Counted from the stretch's first letter, positions 1-10,488 are shown. The stretch: 64,000 nucleotides of DNA from Dryocola clanedunensis_A (GCA_038405435.1 JBBYHZ010000001.1), one strand, 5' to 3'. Program-made: numbers and translations. The notes: generated from the letters alone by a model not told the origin.

Positions 1-45
1 GGCGAAGAAGGCTTCAGTCGGGAAGTGGAACTGATGGTTGGCTGA
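1..45 (+). CDS. 3' end of an unidentified protein (partial)
   Basis: An open frame runs in from the left edge and ends at a TGA at 43-45. The last residues read GEEGFSREVELMVG. Only 14 codons are visible, so the product cannot be identified, and the tail could be a chance open frame. It faces the cdi operon, with the hairpin at 57-79 lying between them. Confidence 0.35.
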   Translation, partial: GEEGFSREVELMVG

Positions 46-51
46 CAGGTC

Positions 52-79
52 AAAAAATCCCGCCGACTAAGGGCGGGAT
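52..79 (-). terminator. Rho-independent terminator after cdiI
   Basis: A perfect 8-bp stem (57-64 with 72-79) with a 7-base loop has a run of six A on its left side. On the minus strand this is a GC-rich hairpin followed by a U tract. It sits 35 bases past the cdiI stop and closes the cdiBAI operon. Confidence 0.75.
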
Positions 80-114
80 TCAATATCAAAGCATACCTAT
101 ATAATGATTTATGG

Positions 115-420
115 TCAGTTTTCCTTTCTTAGAAAAACACTACAACCCTGTTTCAGTATAATTGGCTCTGGATAATCAAGCCTTTTTATAATGGTCTCTA
201 TATCAAAATTATCCTCAAAATCTGCTATGACTTCTGTTTCAACTATAGAGATATTCTCTTCATCATCGCGCCGGACTTCCCCATCAATAAAAAAATACAG
301 CATAATTTTATCATCCACGATATCTACCGCTATATTTCTCATATTTTGAGTAATAGCCCCAAGAAGAGCAGACTGCATTGATAACTTTAATCTTTTTAAA
401 TATTCATGATTATTTTTCAT
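115..420 (-). CDS. cdiI: Probable CdiI immunity protein
   Basis: A small acidic cytosolic-type protein of 101 residues with no signal peptide or membrane segment. It begins 13 bases after the cdiA stop, with a GGGAGG ribosome site in the gap. In cdi loci the gene directly after cdiA encodes the immunity protein that binds and neutralises the CdiA-CT toxin, so the role is inferred mainly from position. The many Asp/Glu residues (for example DDEEN) suit a partner for a basic nuclease-like toxin tip. The gene is clearly AT-richer than the body of cdiA and shares that bias with the last 450 bases of cdiA, as expected for a toxin/immunity pair acquired together. Confidence 0.75.
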   Translation of the reverse strand: MKNNHEYLKRLKLSMQSALLGAITQNMRNIAVDIVDDKIMLYFFIDGEVRRDDEENISIVETEVIADFEDNFDIETIIKRLDYPEPIILKQGCSVFLRKEN

Positions 421-433
421 TATAGCCTCCCGA

Positions 434-3400
434 TTATGGACGTGCAGGTACTATGTGAGCACCATCCTTACCATAATGCACAATTCCTTTTGTTGTAGGT
501 AAAGATAAACCAGTGTCTTTATCTACAAAGGTTCCAATGACTTTACCAAAATCAATTCGTTCTTTAGAACCAGCCAATCCAACCTCTATTTTTCCGACTT
601 GTTGCCCTGTTCCTAATTGGGGCAGTAAAGATTGAGGTTCAACCGTAATGATACTACGCTGGCTCCCTGACGACGCTGCCGCAGTCTTATATTCATTAGT
701 ACCTACAATGTGTTTATTTTGCTGCCCTTTATTGATGGTGGCAGGTTTTACAGCTTTTCCACCATAAGCATTGACGTTTCCATCTTCGTCAACAAAACCA
801 ATTTTCAGCGGGTTTACTTCGAGGATTTTTACAGGTCGCAGGCCAAGTTTTTTCGCATCCTTGTCACCCAATGCATTATTCTCAACAACCGTCTTACCGG
901 TCTGCGCCCCGGCAACGGCATCCGCTGTACTGTCTCCTGTCAACCCGCCAGCAAGACCTGCCGCAAGTGTAGCAAGTGCGGATACGGTTTGCTTCTCCGT
1001 TTCGCTCAGTTCCCTTACCGGCTTTCCGTAAACATTCAGCGCGACCATTGCTGCCATTTCACCGGTTGCTGCACCTGCCGCGCCGACCAGGGCGCTATTT
1101 CCCTGGGCTGCGGCAAGGGCGGCATTCACAGCGGCGTGCGCCATCGTTCTGGCTGCCGGATCGTCAATACTGTCGGCAATGGCACTGGTGATATAAGGAG
1201 CTGCGCCGTTGGCGATAGCTGCGGCAACATCTCCCCCTGCCAGCCCCTGGATCACCGCCGTCGCGGCCTGCATGGCACGCTGCACTTTCCCGCCGGTACC
1301 AAAGCCTGTATCCGCAAACGCCTTTTCATAAGCCGTTTCATACGCCTGCTTCTGAATGGCTTCCGGTGTGGTTTCTTTTCCCTCCTTCTCAAGCTTCTCT
1401 TTTGCTGCTGCCTGCGCTACCGGGTCATTCTGCTTAGCCTTCGCCGCTTTTGTCGCTTCTATCTTCCCTTCGGTTCTGGCGATATCCATCGCCTGGCTGC
1501 CTATCTCGCCTATCGTCTGGGCTATCTCCAGCCGCTTCTGCTCTTTCTCCTTGTCGAATATCGGGCTGATGCTGCCGTTGGCATGTTCCGTATCACGGCT
1601 CAGTCCTGACACCTCCTGCTGCTGGCTCGCTTTGTCGCGGATGGTGATGCTGCCGTCTGCAACCGCCGAACGCGTTGTTCCCTCGGCATCGCCGCCGCTA
1701 CCCAGATTCGTCAGCGTGTTCATGGCCATATTGCCCATGAACTGGTCGGCGACGTTGCCGCCCGTGCTGAAGCTCCCGCCGCTGTGGCTGACGTCATACT
1801 CCGCTTTATTGTGGAGGCTGCTCCAGCCCAGCGTCCCGGTATCAAGGCTGTTATTCCCGGCGTCTGCCGTGCTGGCTATCACCGCCCCGTCCAGCCGGGT
1901 ATGCTTCCCGACCGTGATGTCGAAGCCGCCGTCGCCCGCAAATATGCCGCTCTGCTCAGTAACCGAGTCGTAGTTGCTGTGCATTTTGTCCTGGCTGACG
2001 CTCAGGCTGGCCGAGCCGCTCATCGAGCCAAAGGAGAAGCTGGCCCCGCCGCTGACGCTGCTCTGCCTGCTGTCGTAGCGGTCGCTGTCCTGCTGGCTGC
2101 TGATGGTCAGGTCGCGCCCCACGTCCGCCACAACGTTGTTCCCGCTGACCTGCGCCCCGGCGAGCGTCGCATCCCGCCCGCTGATGATGCTGACCTGGCT
2201 GCCCGCATCCACCGTGGTTTCGTTCTGCTGCGTACCGTTGCCGTTCTCTTTGCCGTGCGCGCTGTTGCCGCTGGCGGAGACGTTGATGCCCCAGCCGCCG
2301 GAGCCGACGCCGATACCCACGCCCACGGCCCCGCCGCTGCTTTTGTTGCTGCCCTCAAGCAGCTGCGTATTCTGCGAGGAGACCAGGTTTACGTCCCTGG
2401 CCGCATCCAGCAGCACGTCCTTTCCGGCCTTCATCTGGCTGCCTGCAGCCGAGATGTCGCCCCCCGTAGCGGTCAATGAGAGACTGTTGCCAGCGGTAAG
2501 CGTGCTGCCGACAGCGGTGTCCTGTTCGCTGTGGGATCGGGATTTGGAGGACTGGGTGCCGAGCGTGGCGCTGATGCCAACGGCGTTCGTGTTCGACGGA
2601 TCGCCGCCCTGCGCCGCATCCAGCCGTAACGCCTGCTCTGCCTGCACGCCATACATCCCCGCCTGAACGCCCTTGAGCGCCGCCAGCCTGTCGTCACTTT
2701 CGTTGCTGGCGGCCTGGACTGCGCCTACCGCGCCGTTTACCGCCGCGCCCGCAGCCCCGGACAGCGCTATCGTCAGGCCGCTGCTCTTCTGCTCGAACGT
2801 CTCATCGCGGGTGCGCCTGTCGTGGCCAGGATCGATAAGTACGCTGTCGCCGGTGACGGATATGTCCCGGCCCGCGATTAAATCGGAGCCGCCAACGTGC
2901 GCCTGCCCGCCCGCGCTGATGCTGACGCTGCCGCCCGTGGAGCCGACCGTGCTGGCGCTCCGGCTCTGGGTGGTGCCGTCTTCGTTCACTTCGTGGCGGG
3001 ACCTGTTGGTGCCGATGGTGAAACCAAGGCCGCCGCTGCCCATCAGCCCGCTCTTTTTCTTCTCTTTGAGGCGCCAGGTGGAGTCGGTGTTTGTCGCCGC
3101 CACGATATCCACGTTGTTGCCCGCGCCCAGCGCGACGTCGCCGTCGCCCACCACCGAAGAGCCTTCCACCAGCAGGTTGTTACCCGCCGAGAGGGTGACG
3201 TTATCGCCGCTCAGCAGCGTGCCCGCCTCGCGCGTTGCGCTGTCTTCCTCAACGGTGTGGGTGGTGGTTTTCTTCAGGAACCCTTTTTTGGTTTTGGTTT
3301 CCTCTTTGAAGCGGTAGTCGCTTTCGGTGGCGGTGCTCAGGTTAATATCGCGCCCTGCGCCCACGCCGATATCGCCGCTGGCGGTGACCTGCGCGGCTTC

Positions 3401-6400
3401 ACTGTTGACGTCCCGGCCTGCCACGATGGTGGTGGTGCCGCCGCTGGCGATTTCGGTGCCCTGCTGGCGTACCGACTCGTCGATAACGACCTTTTTCTTC
3501 GCCCTGTAGCTGCTGCCGTCGGTGGTTTCCTCCGCGAGCAGGTTCACGTCGCGGCCCGCCTGCATCGCCACGTCGCCTTCTGCGGCAAGGCCCGCAGCCT
3601 GGCCGGTGATATCCCTTCCTGCGGCAAGCGTCAGATCCCCGCCGCTGCTGACGGTGGCGCGCGCCACGTCCGTACTGTGGGATTCGCTTTTGCCGTGGCG
3701 GCTGCTTTCGCTGGTCTGCGCGGCGTTGAGGTTCAGGTCATTACCCGCTGTCAGGCTGGCGTTATCCCCCGCGTTTACCGCGCTGGCCGCCACCGTCAGG
3801 TCGCCGCCTGCCTTCATGCCCAGGCTGCCGCCTGCGGTTATCGTGCTGCCCTGGCTGGTGACCGAGGAGCTGCCAGTCGCATCTGCGCCACGGAAGCCAG
3901 ACCGGCTGTAGCTGTCGGTAACCTGGTTTGCGGCCACCGCTATATTGCCCCCGGCGTTCATCAGCAGGTCGCCGCCCGCAGCGACGTTCGCGCCGGTAAC
4001 GTTAATATCTTTCCCGGCGCGGAGGCTCAGGGGATCCAGGGAGGTTATCGCCGCGATATCGCCAACCGTGGTATCCGCTATCCCGACCCGGCCATTTTTG
4101 CTGCCGTCGTTAATGCGCCAGGTGTCCGTCAGCGTGACGTTGTTGATGCTGCCGTCCAGGCTCTCAAGCTCAACGGTTTTGCCGCTGATGCGCGAGCCGA
4201 TATTGTTGATATCCCCCAGCGAGCTCAGCCGCAGGTCGCTGCCCGCGCTGATGAGCCCGCTGTTAAGGTTGCTGATGCCGCCAGCGCCGTCGATATTCAG
4301 GCCGTTTTTAGCGGCGATCGTGCTGCCATCGTTGCTGATATTTCCACCCGCAAGCTGCACGCTGTTACCGGCAATCACGCTGCCGTTATTCACCGTCACA
4401 TCTTTTGGCGAGAGGTAGACTTTCGGCACCATCACCGTCTGGCCGTTGACGCTTTTCGCTTCCCACCACAGCAGGCTCTGGTCGAGCGAAGCTATCTGCG
4501 CGGCGGTCAGCGCAATGCCGAACTGCAGGCCAAGCGACTGCTGCGCGCTGGCGGCGTTGTCCATCAGGTACTGCATCTGCGCCAGATCCGAACCGACGCC
4601 GTTGATGTAGCGGCTGCCGGTCTTGTTCAGCACGTAGTTGCTGACGTAGCGGGTATCAAACGCCGCGTCGCCCAGGAAGCGGTAGTCGTACTCGGGGTGG
4701 AGGTTCAGGCGGTCCATAAAGTATGACGAGCCGAGAAACTTGTTCCGGTCGGTGTAGGTGCCGTCGGTTTCCCTCGGCGCCTCACCCGGCGTCATCCCCA
4801 TCATGGAGTAGAGATCGCCAAACAGCGACGGATCGAGCTGGCCCAGCCCGTCCAGCTTCGGGTTGCTGACGATCAGGTAAGGGCTTGTGGGATCGCTGGC
4901 GGGCACAAAGTAGCCGTTTTCACCGCCCGGCAGCGGATAAGCGCTGATATCAACCGTTTTACCCTTCCGGTTGCTGAGGGCCGTGTTCTCAGGATCGATC
5001 GGATCTGCCGATCCCGTATCGCCCTCAAGGCTTTCACCGCCGCTAATTTGCCGGATGGCATCTTCAAGCCGATCCTGCCACTGGGGCGCATCCAGCACGG
5101 TTCGATCGACAGCGCTGAGGCTTTGCTTCGCGATGCCGTCGCCGAGGTTCTGGTTGCTGAGGGTGTTGAGCGTAGGGGCAGAAAGCGAGTTGCTTATGCC
5201 GCCCGCATGAGCAGTAGTAGAGGTGTTGCTGATATTGCTGGTGAAGTTGGTTGTGACGTTGCCGCCTGCGCTAATGACGGCTTTATAAACACTTCCATCC
5301 GCAACATATTCTGTGAACTTATTACCCAGAACATACGGAACCCACGTATGGTAATCCCTGCTGTTCTTAGATGAAACGATGCGAGAATCTGTTTCTGGAA
5401 CTCCAGGTAATCCAGGCCCAGAACAAGAGTAAAAGAACCATTCACAGCGGTATTTAGCCTCAATTATTGTATTCTGGTGACCTCCTTCCGCTGAGAGGTT
5501 ATTCAATACATCTCCAGTTAGCACCACATTACGACCAGCCAGTATATGGCTCGCTCGGTTATAAAGATTTTCGGCGCTAATCGTGATATCACGACCAGAA
5601 GCAATACGGGCTGCCGCTCCGGTTGCAGACACAGATACGATAGATTCACTCAACAAAAACTGGCGTGTATCTTCGCCATAAAGTTGAAAATAAACATATT
5701 CATGACAATGATCATTTGTTGCCCCAGTACAGACCCGCTCCGTACGCGAAATAATCCTTCTCGGATCGCCATCCCATTCATTCAAGCTAATTTCAAAATC
5801 CGGTCTTATTTTTGGATAAAATAAGCCATGCAACCTTTTACCAACCTTCGGAACAGCATCTGGGTATTCCTGTTCATAATGAGTTATTGACAGGCCATCC
5901 ATTTCATTCAGGAAGCTCAAAGTAGTTATCGATATATCCCCCCGCAGCGTCTCAATATTCCCGGAGCTGTTCACCACTTCGCTGTTGGCGCCGCCCGCCG
6001 CGTCACGCTGCATCCACAGGTTGTCCCCTGCCAGGATATCTCCCTTCTGATTGCGGAGGCTGTCGGCAAACAGGCGCATATTTTTGCCCGCGTACAGCAG
6101 CGCGGTATTAATAATAGATCCCGTCGCGGTGGCGGTCAGGCTGCCGCTGGTGCCGGTAAACCCGCTCAGAAGAATATCGCTGGCGCTGGTCAGGGCGATA
6201 TCGCCGCCGGACTGCAGCGAGCCTGCGGCATCCATCGCAATGCGGCTGCCGCTTAGATCGCTGGCCGCAGCGCCTGCGGTGAGCTGACCACTGTTGATCA
6301 GCGCTCCGCCAGCACGGATGCTTAGCCCCTGGCCCTGCATCACGCTCTGGTTGGTAATATCGCCGCGGCTGGTCAGGGTCAGCCTGTTTCCGGCCGCCAT

Positions 6401-9400
6401 GGTATTACGCGCGGTGAAGGCATTCGTCAGGGAGACCGTCAGGTTGCCCAGCGCCAGCACCTGGCCGAGCTGCTCAAACCCGGCGCTGTTGAGCAGCAGA
6501 TCGCCGCCGCTGAATAATTTTCCCGTGGCCTGCAGGTTGACCTGGTTTGCCGTGACGGTGAGCTGATTTTCGCCAAACGCCGTGCCGCTGTTATTCACGG
6601 CTGCGGCATTCAGCAGCAGGGTTGTGGCCTGCAGCCAGCCGCTGTTGGTCAGCGCTGCGGTGTTCAGCGTCAGGTCGCGGGCGAACAGCAGCCTGCCGTC
6701 ATTGCGTAAGGAATCCCTCGCGTCGATGCGGGCGGCTGTTTCCCCCTGCAGCACGCCATAGTTAACCAGGTTCGGGGTAGTGATGTTCAGCGCTTTGTCG
6801 CTGATAATGCTTCCCGCCGCGCGGTTGGTCAGGCTGCCGGTAAGCGTCAGGCGAAGATTATTATTCCCCTGGATATGCCCCTGGTTATCCAGCGTGCCGC
6901 CGGTGATTTGCGTGTCGCCCCCTTCAATGCGGCCCTGGTTGCTGACCGACGCCGCGTTCAGCGCCAGCGTACCGTCCGTGAGCAGCTTTTTGCCCTGCTG
7001 CTGGGTAAACGCGCCGCTGAGCGCTGCCGTTAATCCCTCAACCCCAGATATCTCACCGCTGTTAGTCAGGTTCGTGCCGCGCAGGGTCAGATTTTTGGCC
7101 AGCCACTGCCCGCCGTTGGTCAGGTTCAGCGCCTGAATCGCCGCGCTGCCTTCGGCGATGATTTTGCTGTTTTCCGCCGACGTCAAATCGCCGCTCAGGA
7201 TCAGGCTCACCCCGTCGCTGCCTGTAATCGCGCCGTTGTTTTGCAGTTTGCTGGCGGCCAGCACGATGTTTTTTCCCTGCCAGCTGCCGCTGTTGGTGAT
7301 ATTCACACCGTTAATCGTCAGGCTGCCCTGGGTTAACAGCTGCCCACCCGCTTCGTTGACCAGCTCAAGCAGCGGCGTCGCCATCGCCAGACGTGCGTTC
7401 AGCGCCTGCTGGCGTGCTTCGAAGGTCAGCGCGTTCATGCCGATCAGCGTGCCGCGGTTGGTCACGTTGCTCTGGTGGACGGTCAGATTTTTGCCCTGGA
7501 TTGAGCCGCTGTTGGTGAGCGCTGCGCCATCCAGCGTCATCTCCCCGTCGCTGAGCAGCGAGCCGCCGTTGCTCAACGTCTGCGCCCTTATCGCTGCCGG
7601 TCCGTTGCTCAGAAGATCCCCATCGTTGACCAGCGTATCGCTCACGCTGACGCTGAAGCTGTTCTTACCAATAGCAGAGCCACCGTTGCGCCAGCTCCGG
7701 GCGGTAAACCGATCCTGCCCGCCCTGCAGCAGCCCGTCGTTTACCAGCGTTCCGCCAGTCAGGGTAAGCGCTCCGTCCGTCAACACACGCCCGCTGCGGC
7801 CAACGGTGATAGCATCCCCGCTGGCGGTCAGCCAGTCGCTGCCCTGCCACAGACCGTTGTTGGTAAGCGTGTTGGCGTTCAGCGCCAGGCTCCTGCCCTG
7901 GATTTTGCCGCTGTTGCTGAGGCTGTCTGCCGTCAGGGTGATGCCTTTCTGGCTCCAGATTTCGCCGCTGCTGCTGCCTGCCCCCTCCACGGTCGCGCTG
8001 ATGCCATTGATACTTTTCACGATACCGGCGTTGGTCAGGCTTTCTAACGCTAAGGTCAGCACGCCGTTGCTCAGCAGGTTACCGGCGCTCTGATTGTCCA
8101 GCGCGCCCGCCGTGAGCGTCAGCAGCTCCCTGCCCTGCAGCGCGCCCGAGTTGGTTACCTTCGACGCGTTGACCGTCGTTTCAGCGGCGTCGATCAACCC
8201 TGCGTTGGTTAATTCCACGGCCGTAATCGTCAGGCGGCTTTCAGCATCCAGGACGCCGTTTCTCTGGTTGGTGAACTGCCGGGTAAGGGACAGCAGCAGC
8301 GCCGTGGCCTGGAGTTTGCCGTCGTTGGTGAAGGCGTCGGCGTTTACGGTAAGGTTCCCGCCCGTAAGAAGCTTGCCCTGATTACGCGCATCGCTGGAGA
8401 GTAATGAAAGAGAGCGTCCGCCTTCGATGGTGCCCGCGTTGATGAAGCTATCCCCACGCAGATCGACGTTATTTGCCTTCAGAAGCCCTGCGTTTTCAAA
8501 CGTGCTGCCGGTAAGTTTCAGGTCATCTTCTGCCAGCAGCACGCCGTCCCTTTTGTTCAGAACGCTGCCGCTGTTAAGCGTCAGATTTTTACCGTTAATT
8601 TCGCCGATATTCGTCAGCTGCCCGCCGTCCAGCAGCAGATCGCGCTCGCTCGTTATCAGCCCCGCGTTATCGATAACGGGAACGTTGAAGGAAAGATTTT
8701 GCGCGCTGTAGAGGCTTGCCCCGGCCAGGTTATCCAGGCGGCTGGCGTTCAGGATCAGGCTCTGGTCGCCTTTCAGCAGCCCGCCGTTGGTCAGCCGCTC
8801 CGCTTTTAGCGTCAGCGATGGCGTCACTACGGTGCCATTGTTGGTGAGGCTGTCGGCCTGCAGGGTGATAGCCGGCGCGCTGGCTTTACCGCCGTGGATC
8901 AGCTTATCGGCAGAAACGCTGAGCGCGCCCTTAGCCGCGAGGGTTCCGTTAAGCGTGGCGTCTTTGGCCTGTAGCACCAGAGCGCCGTCGCTCTGCAGCT
9001 GTGACCCGGCACGCGCCGTTAACCCTTCGGTGCGGGCAGATAAATCCCCCGTCGCGATGATGCTACCGTCCAGATCGGCCCGGGTGACGTTCAGCGTAAT
9101 ATTGCCCTGGCTGCCCGTACTCGACCCCGTGCGGGTGGTCAGGCTGCTGCCGGTAATCTTCAGCCCCGCCTTGCCCGAGAGCGTGCCGCTGCTGTCGACG
9201 CCAGCGGCATTGAGCTTCAGCTCACCCGTCGCGCTCAGCCTGCCGCCGTTCACCAGCTCGTTGGCCTGGAAGACGAAGTCTTTACCGGCAACCATCTGCC
9301 CCTGGCTATCAGCACGGGCGGCCACCGTCGCGCTGATATTCCGCGCCGCATCGACCCGGCTTGCCTGGTTCTGCGTAAATTCCCCGGCGTTCAGCTTCAG

Positions 9401-10477
9401 GTCTTTGCCGACGGTGAGCGTGGCATCGTTCAGCGCCAGCTTGCCGCTGCTGCTGAGGGTAATATCGCCGTCGCTGGCAAATTTACCGCTGCTGAGCGCT
9501 ATCTCCCGGCCGCTGACATTGAGGCTGCCCGCCGCTTTATGCTCGCCGTTCAGCACCACGCCGTCGCCTTTTGCCGTTAAGCTGCCGCTGGCGAGGCTGT
9601 TTTTTACCGTCAGCCTGCCGCTGGCATCCAGGATGATATCCCCCTGCCGCGCGTCCAGATTGCCGAGGTTAACCCCCACGCCTTTTTCGCTGGATACCAG
9701 ATGAATGCGGTTGGCGTACATGCCGCCCAGCGCGCCGGTATCAATCGAAACCGTTGGCGCAGGGCCTTCGCCCGCGATTGCCGTGGCTTTTCCGTCTGCC
9801 GTGACACGGTTCGCCCCGGCGATAACCTTCAGATCTCTGGCGTGGATCTGCGCGTTGATCTCCGTGGCGCGGGAGATGATCGTCAGCGCGTCCGCCTGGC
9901 TGGCGTCCAGGCCCTTCCCTTCAACGAGGATGCTTCCTTTGGTGACATCGAGAGATTGCACGTTGCCGCTGGCGTCAAACACTGGCCTGCCGGTGGTCAG
10001 CGTCGCATTCGGCGTATTGATAAATCCGCAGCCGTTACAGGTGATGCCGTACGGGTTGGCGACCATCACGTTCGCCGCCTTGCCCGCCACTTCGGTATAC
10101 CCCTGCAGCTGCGAGCGGCTGCCGCCCGTCACCTCGTTGATAATGCCCCGCGCTTCCGCCCCCGCCTTCAGGTTCGCGTTGCCCTGAATCAGCCCGCCGA
10201 GCTGCGTCTGGTTGAGCTGCCCGGTGGCATTGTTGAGGATGATCCCCTCTTTGCCTACGCTGTAATCTTTGAACTGGTTATGGGAGATCCCCGCCCCGTT
10301 TGGCGTAGCGATATTAACGATCGGCACGCCGTTCGCCGCCCTGTCCATTTGCGTACTGCCGTTCGCCGGGGTGGCTGCCGCAAAGGCCGGGAACACGGGC
10401 TGTCCGGCAATCAGGAAGCAGATCAGATAGCTGACAAGACGCCGGGAGAGTCGAACGGGCTGCTGATGATTTTCCAT
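434..10477 (-). CDS. cdiA: CdiA contact-dependent growth inhibition exoprotein with toxin-50 C-terminus
   Basis: A giant two-partner-secretion effector of 3347 residues, carried on the cell surface by CdiB and delivering its C-terminal toxin to neighbouring cells. Order seen: signal peptide (about residues 1-33), TPS haemagglutination domain with NPYGI and the CNGCGF turn, long FHA-1 repeats, an AT-rich divergent segment (about 1512-1749) at the place of the receptor-binding domain, a Tyr/Pro-rich domain, FHA-2 repeats, a pretoxin region, then VENN at residue 3198. The 150 residues from VENN end in the motifs KHIVGTN, ERIDFGKVIG and GAHIVPARP, which I recognise as the bacterial toxin 50 family, a predicted nuclease. 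The start at 10477 (MENHQQ) is chosen because its GAGG lies 9 bases upstream; ATG 10483 is possible. Sequence up to the AT-rich segment and after it resembles E. coli CdiA closely. Confidence 0.93.
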   Translation of the reverse strand: MENHQQPVRLSRRLVSYLICFLIAGQPVFPAFAAATPANGSTQMDRAANGVPIVNIATPNGAGISHNQFKDYSVGKEGIILNNATGQLNQTQLGGLIQGNANLKAGAEARGIINEVTGGSRSQLQGYTEVAGKAANVMVANPYGITCNGCGFINTPNATLTTGRPVFDASGNVQSLDVTKGSILVEGKGLDASQADALTIISRATEINAQIHARDLKVIAGANRVTADGKATAIAGEGPAPTVSIDTGALGGMYANRIHLVSSEKGVGVNLGNLDARQGDIILDASGRLTVKNSLASGSLTAKGDGVVLNGEHKAAGSLNVSGREIALSSGKFASDGDITLSSSGKLALNDATLTVGKDLKLNAGEFTQNQASRVDAARNISATVAARADSQGQMVAGKDFVFQANELVNGGRLSATGELKLNAAGVDSSGTLSGKAGLKITGSSLTTRTGSSTGSQGNITLNVTRADLDGSIIATGDLSARTEGLTARAGSQLQSDGALVLQAKDATLNGTLAAKGALSVSADKLIHGGKASAPAITLQADSLTNNGTVVTPSLTLKAERLTNGGLLKGDQSLILNASRLDNLAGASLYSAQNLSFNVPVIDNAGLITSERDLLLDGGQLTNIGEINGKNLTLNSGSVLNKRDGVLLAEDDLKLTGSTFENAGLLKANNVDLRGDSFINAGTIEGGRSLSLLSSDARNQGKLLTGGNLTVNADAFTNDGKLQATALLLSLTRQFTNQRNGVLDAESRLTITAVELTNAGLIDAAETTVNASKVTNSGALQGRELLTLTAGALDNQSAGNLLSNGVLTLALESLTNAGIVKSINGISATVEGAGSSSGEIWSQKGITLTADSLSNSGKIQGRSLALNANTLTNNGLWQGSDWLTASGDAITVGRSGRVLTDGALTLTGGTLVNDGLLQGGQDRFTARSWRNGGSAIGKNSFSVSVSDTLVNDGDLLSNGPAAIRAQTLSNGGSLLSDGEMTLDGAALTNSGSIQGKNLTVHQSNVTNRGTLIGMNALTFEARQQALNARLAMATPLLELVNEAGGQLLTQGSLTINGVNITNSGSWQGKNIVLAASKLQNNGAITGSDGVSLILSGDLTSAENSKIIAEGSAAIQALNLTNGGQWLAKNLTLRGTNLTNSGEISGVEGLTAALSGAFTQQQGKKLLTDGTLALNAASVSNQGRIEGGDTQITGGTLDNQGHIQGNNNLRLTLTGSLTNRAAGSIISDKALNITTPNLVNYGVLQGETAARIDARDSLRNDGRLLFARDLTLNTAALTNSGWLQATTLLLNAAAVNNSGTAFGENQLTVTANQVNLQATGKLFSGGDLLLNSAGFEQLGQVLALGNLTVSLTNAFTARNTMAAGNRLTLTSRGDITNQSVMQGQGLSIRAGGALINSGQLTAGAAASDLSGSRIAMDAAGSLQSGGDIALTSASDILLSGFTGTSGSLTATATGSIINTALLYAGKNMRLFADSLRNQKGDILAGDNLWMQRDAAGGANSEVVNSSGNIETLRGDISITTLSFLNEMDGLSITHYEQEYPDAVPKVGKRLHGLFYPKIRPDFEISLNEWDGDPRRIISRTERVCTGATNDHCHEYVYFQLYGEDTRQFLLSESIVSVSATGAAARIASGRDITISAENLYNRASHILAGRNVVLTGDVLNNLSAEGGHQNTIIEAKYRCEWFFYSCSGPGLPGVPETDSRIVSSKNSRDYHTWVPYVLGNKFTEYVADGSVYKAVISAGGNVTTNFTSNISNTSTTAHAGGISNSLSAPTLNTLSNQNLGDGIAKQSLSAVDRTVLDAPQWQDRLEDAIRQISGGESLEGDTGSADPIDPENTALSNRKGKTVDISAYPLPGGENGYFVPASDPTSPYLIVSNPKLDGLGQLDPSLFGDLYSMMGMTPGEAPRETDGTYTDRNKFLGSSYFMDRLNLHPEYDYRFLGDAAFDTRYVSNYVLNKTGSRYINGVGSDLAQMQYLMDNAASAQQSLGLQFGIALTAAQIASLDQSLLWWEAKSVNGQTVMVPKVYLSPKDVTVNNGSVIAGNSVQLAGGNISNDGSTIAAKNGLNIDGAGGISNLNSGLISAGSDLRLSSLGDINNIGSRISGKTVELESLDGSINNVTLTDTWRINDGSKNGRVGIADTTVGDIAAITSLDPLSLRAGKDINVTGANVAAGGDLLMNAGGNIAVAANQVTDSYSRSGFRGADATGSSSVTSQGSTITAGGSLGMKAGGDLTVAASAVNAGDNASLTAGNDLNLNAAQTSESSRHGKSESHSTDVARATVSSGGDLTLAAGRDITGQAAGLAAEGDVAMQAGRDVNLLAEETTDGSSYRAKKKVVIDESVRQQGTEIASGGTTTIVAGRDVNSEAAQVTASGDIGVGAGRDINLSTATESDYRFKEETKTKKGFLKKTTTHTVEEDSATREAGTLLSGDNVTLSAGNNLLVEGSSVVGDGDVALGAGNNVDIVAATNTDSTWRLKEKKKSGLMGSGGLGFTIGTNRSRHEVNEDGTTQSRSASTVGSTGGSVSISAGGQAHVGGSDLIAGRDISVTGDSVLIDPGHDRRTRDETFEQKSSGLTIALSGAAGAAVNGAVGAVQAASNESDDRLAALKGVQAGMYGVQAEQALRLDAAQGGDPSNTNAVGISATLGTQSSKSRSHSEQDTAVGSTLTAGNSLSLTATGGDISAAGSQMKAGKDVLLDAARDVNLVSSQNTQLLEGSNKSSGGAVGVGIGVGSGGWGINVSASGNSAHGKENGNGTQQNETTVDAGSQVSIISGRDATLAGAQVSGNNVVADVGRDLTISSQQDSDRYDSRQSSVSGGASFSFGSMSGSASLSVSQDKMHSNYDSVTEQSGIFAGDGGFDITVGKHTRLDGAVIASTADAGNNSLDTGTLGWSSLHNKAEYDVSHSGGSFSTGGNVADQFMGNMAMNTLTNLGSGGDAEGTTRSAVADGSITIRDKASQQQEVSGLSRDTEHANGSISPIFDKEKEQKRLEIAQTIGEIGSQAMDIARTEGKIEATKAAKAKQNDPVAQAAAKEKLEKEGKETTPEAIQKQAYETAYEKAFADTGFGTGGKVQRAMQAATAVIQGLAGGDVAAAIANGAAPYITSAIADSIDDPAARTMAHAAVNAALAAAQGNSALVGAAGAATGEMAAMVALNVYGKPVRELSETEKQTVSALATLAAGLAGGLTGDSTADAVAGAQTGKTVVENNALGDKDAKKLGLRPVKILEVNPLKIGFVDEDGNVNAYGGKAVKPATINKGQQNKHIVGTNEYKTAAASSGSQRSIITVEPQSLLPQLGTGQQVGKIEVGLAGSKERIDFGKVIGTFVDKDTGLSLPTTKGIVHYGKDGAHIVPARP

Positions 10478-10488
10478 AATCATTGACC

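Noticed and set aside
710..10486. Many long plus-strand open frames inside cdiA (the longest 2897-4726, 609 codons)
   Set aside because: They are antisense to a well-supported gene with repetitive GC-rich codons, and their products are low-complexity Ala/Pro/Arg-rich with no domains.
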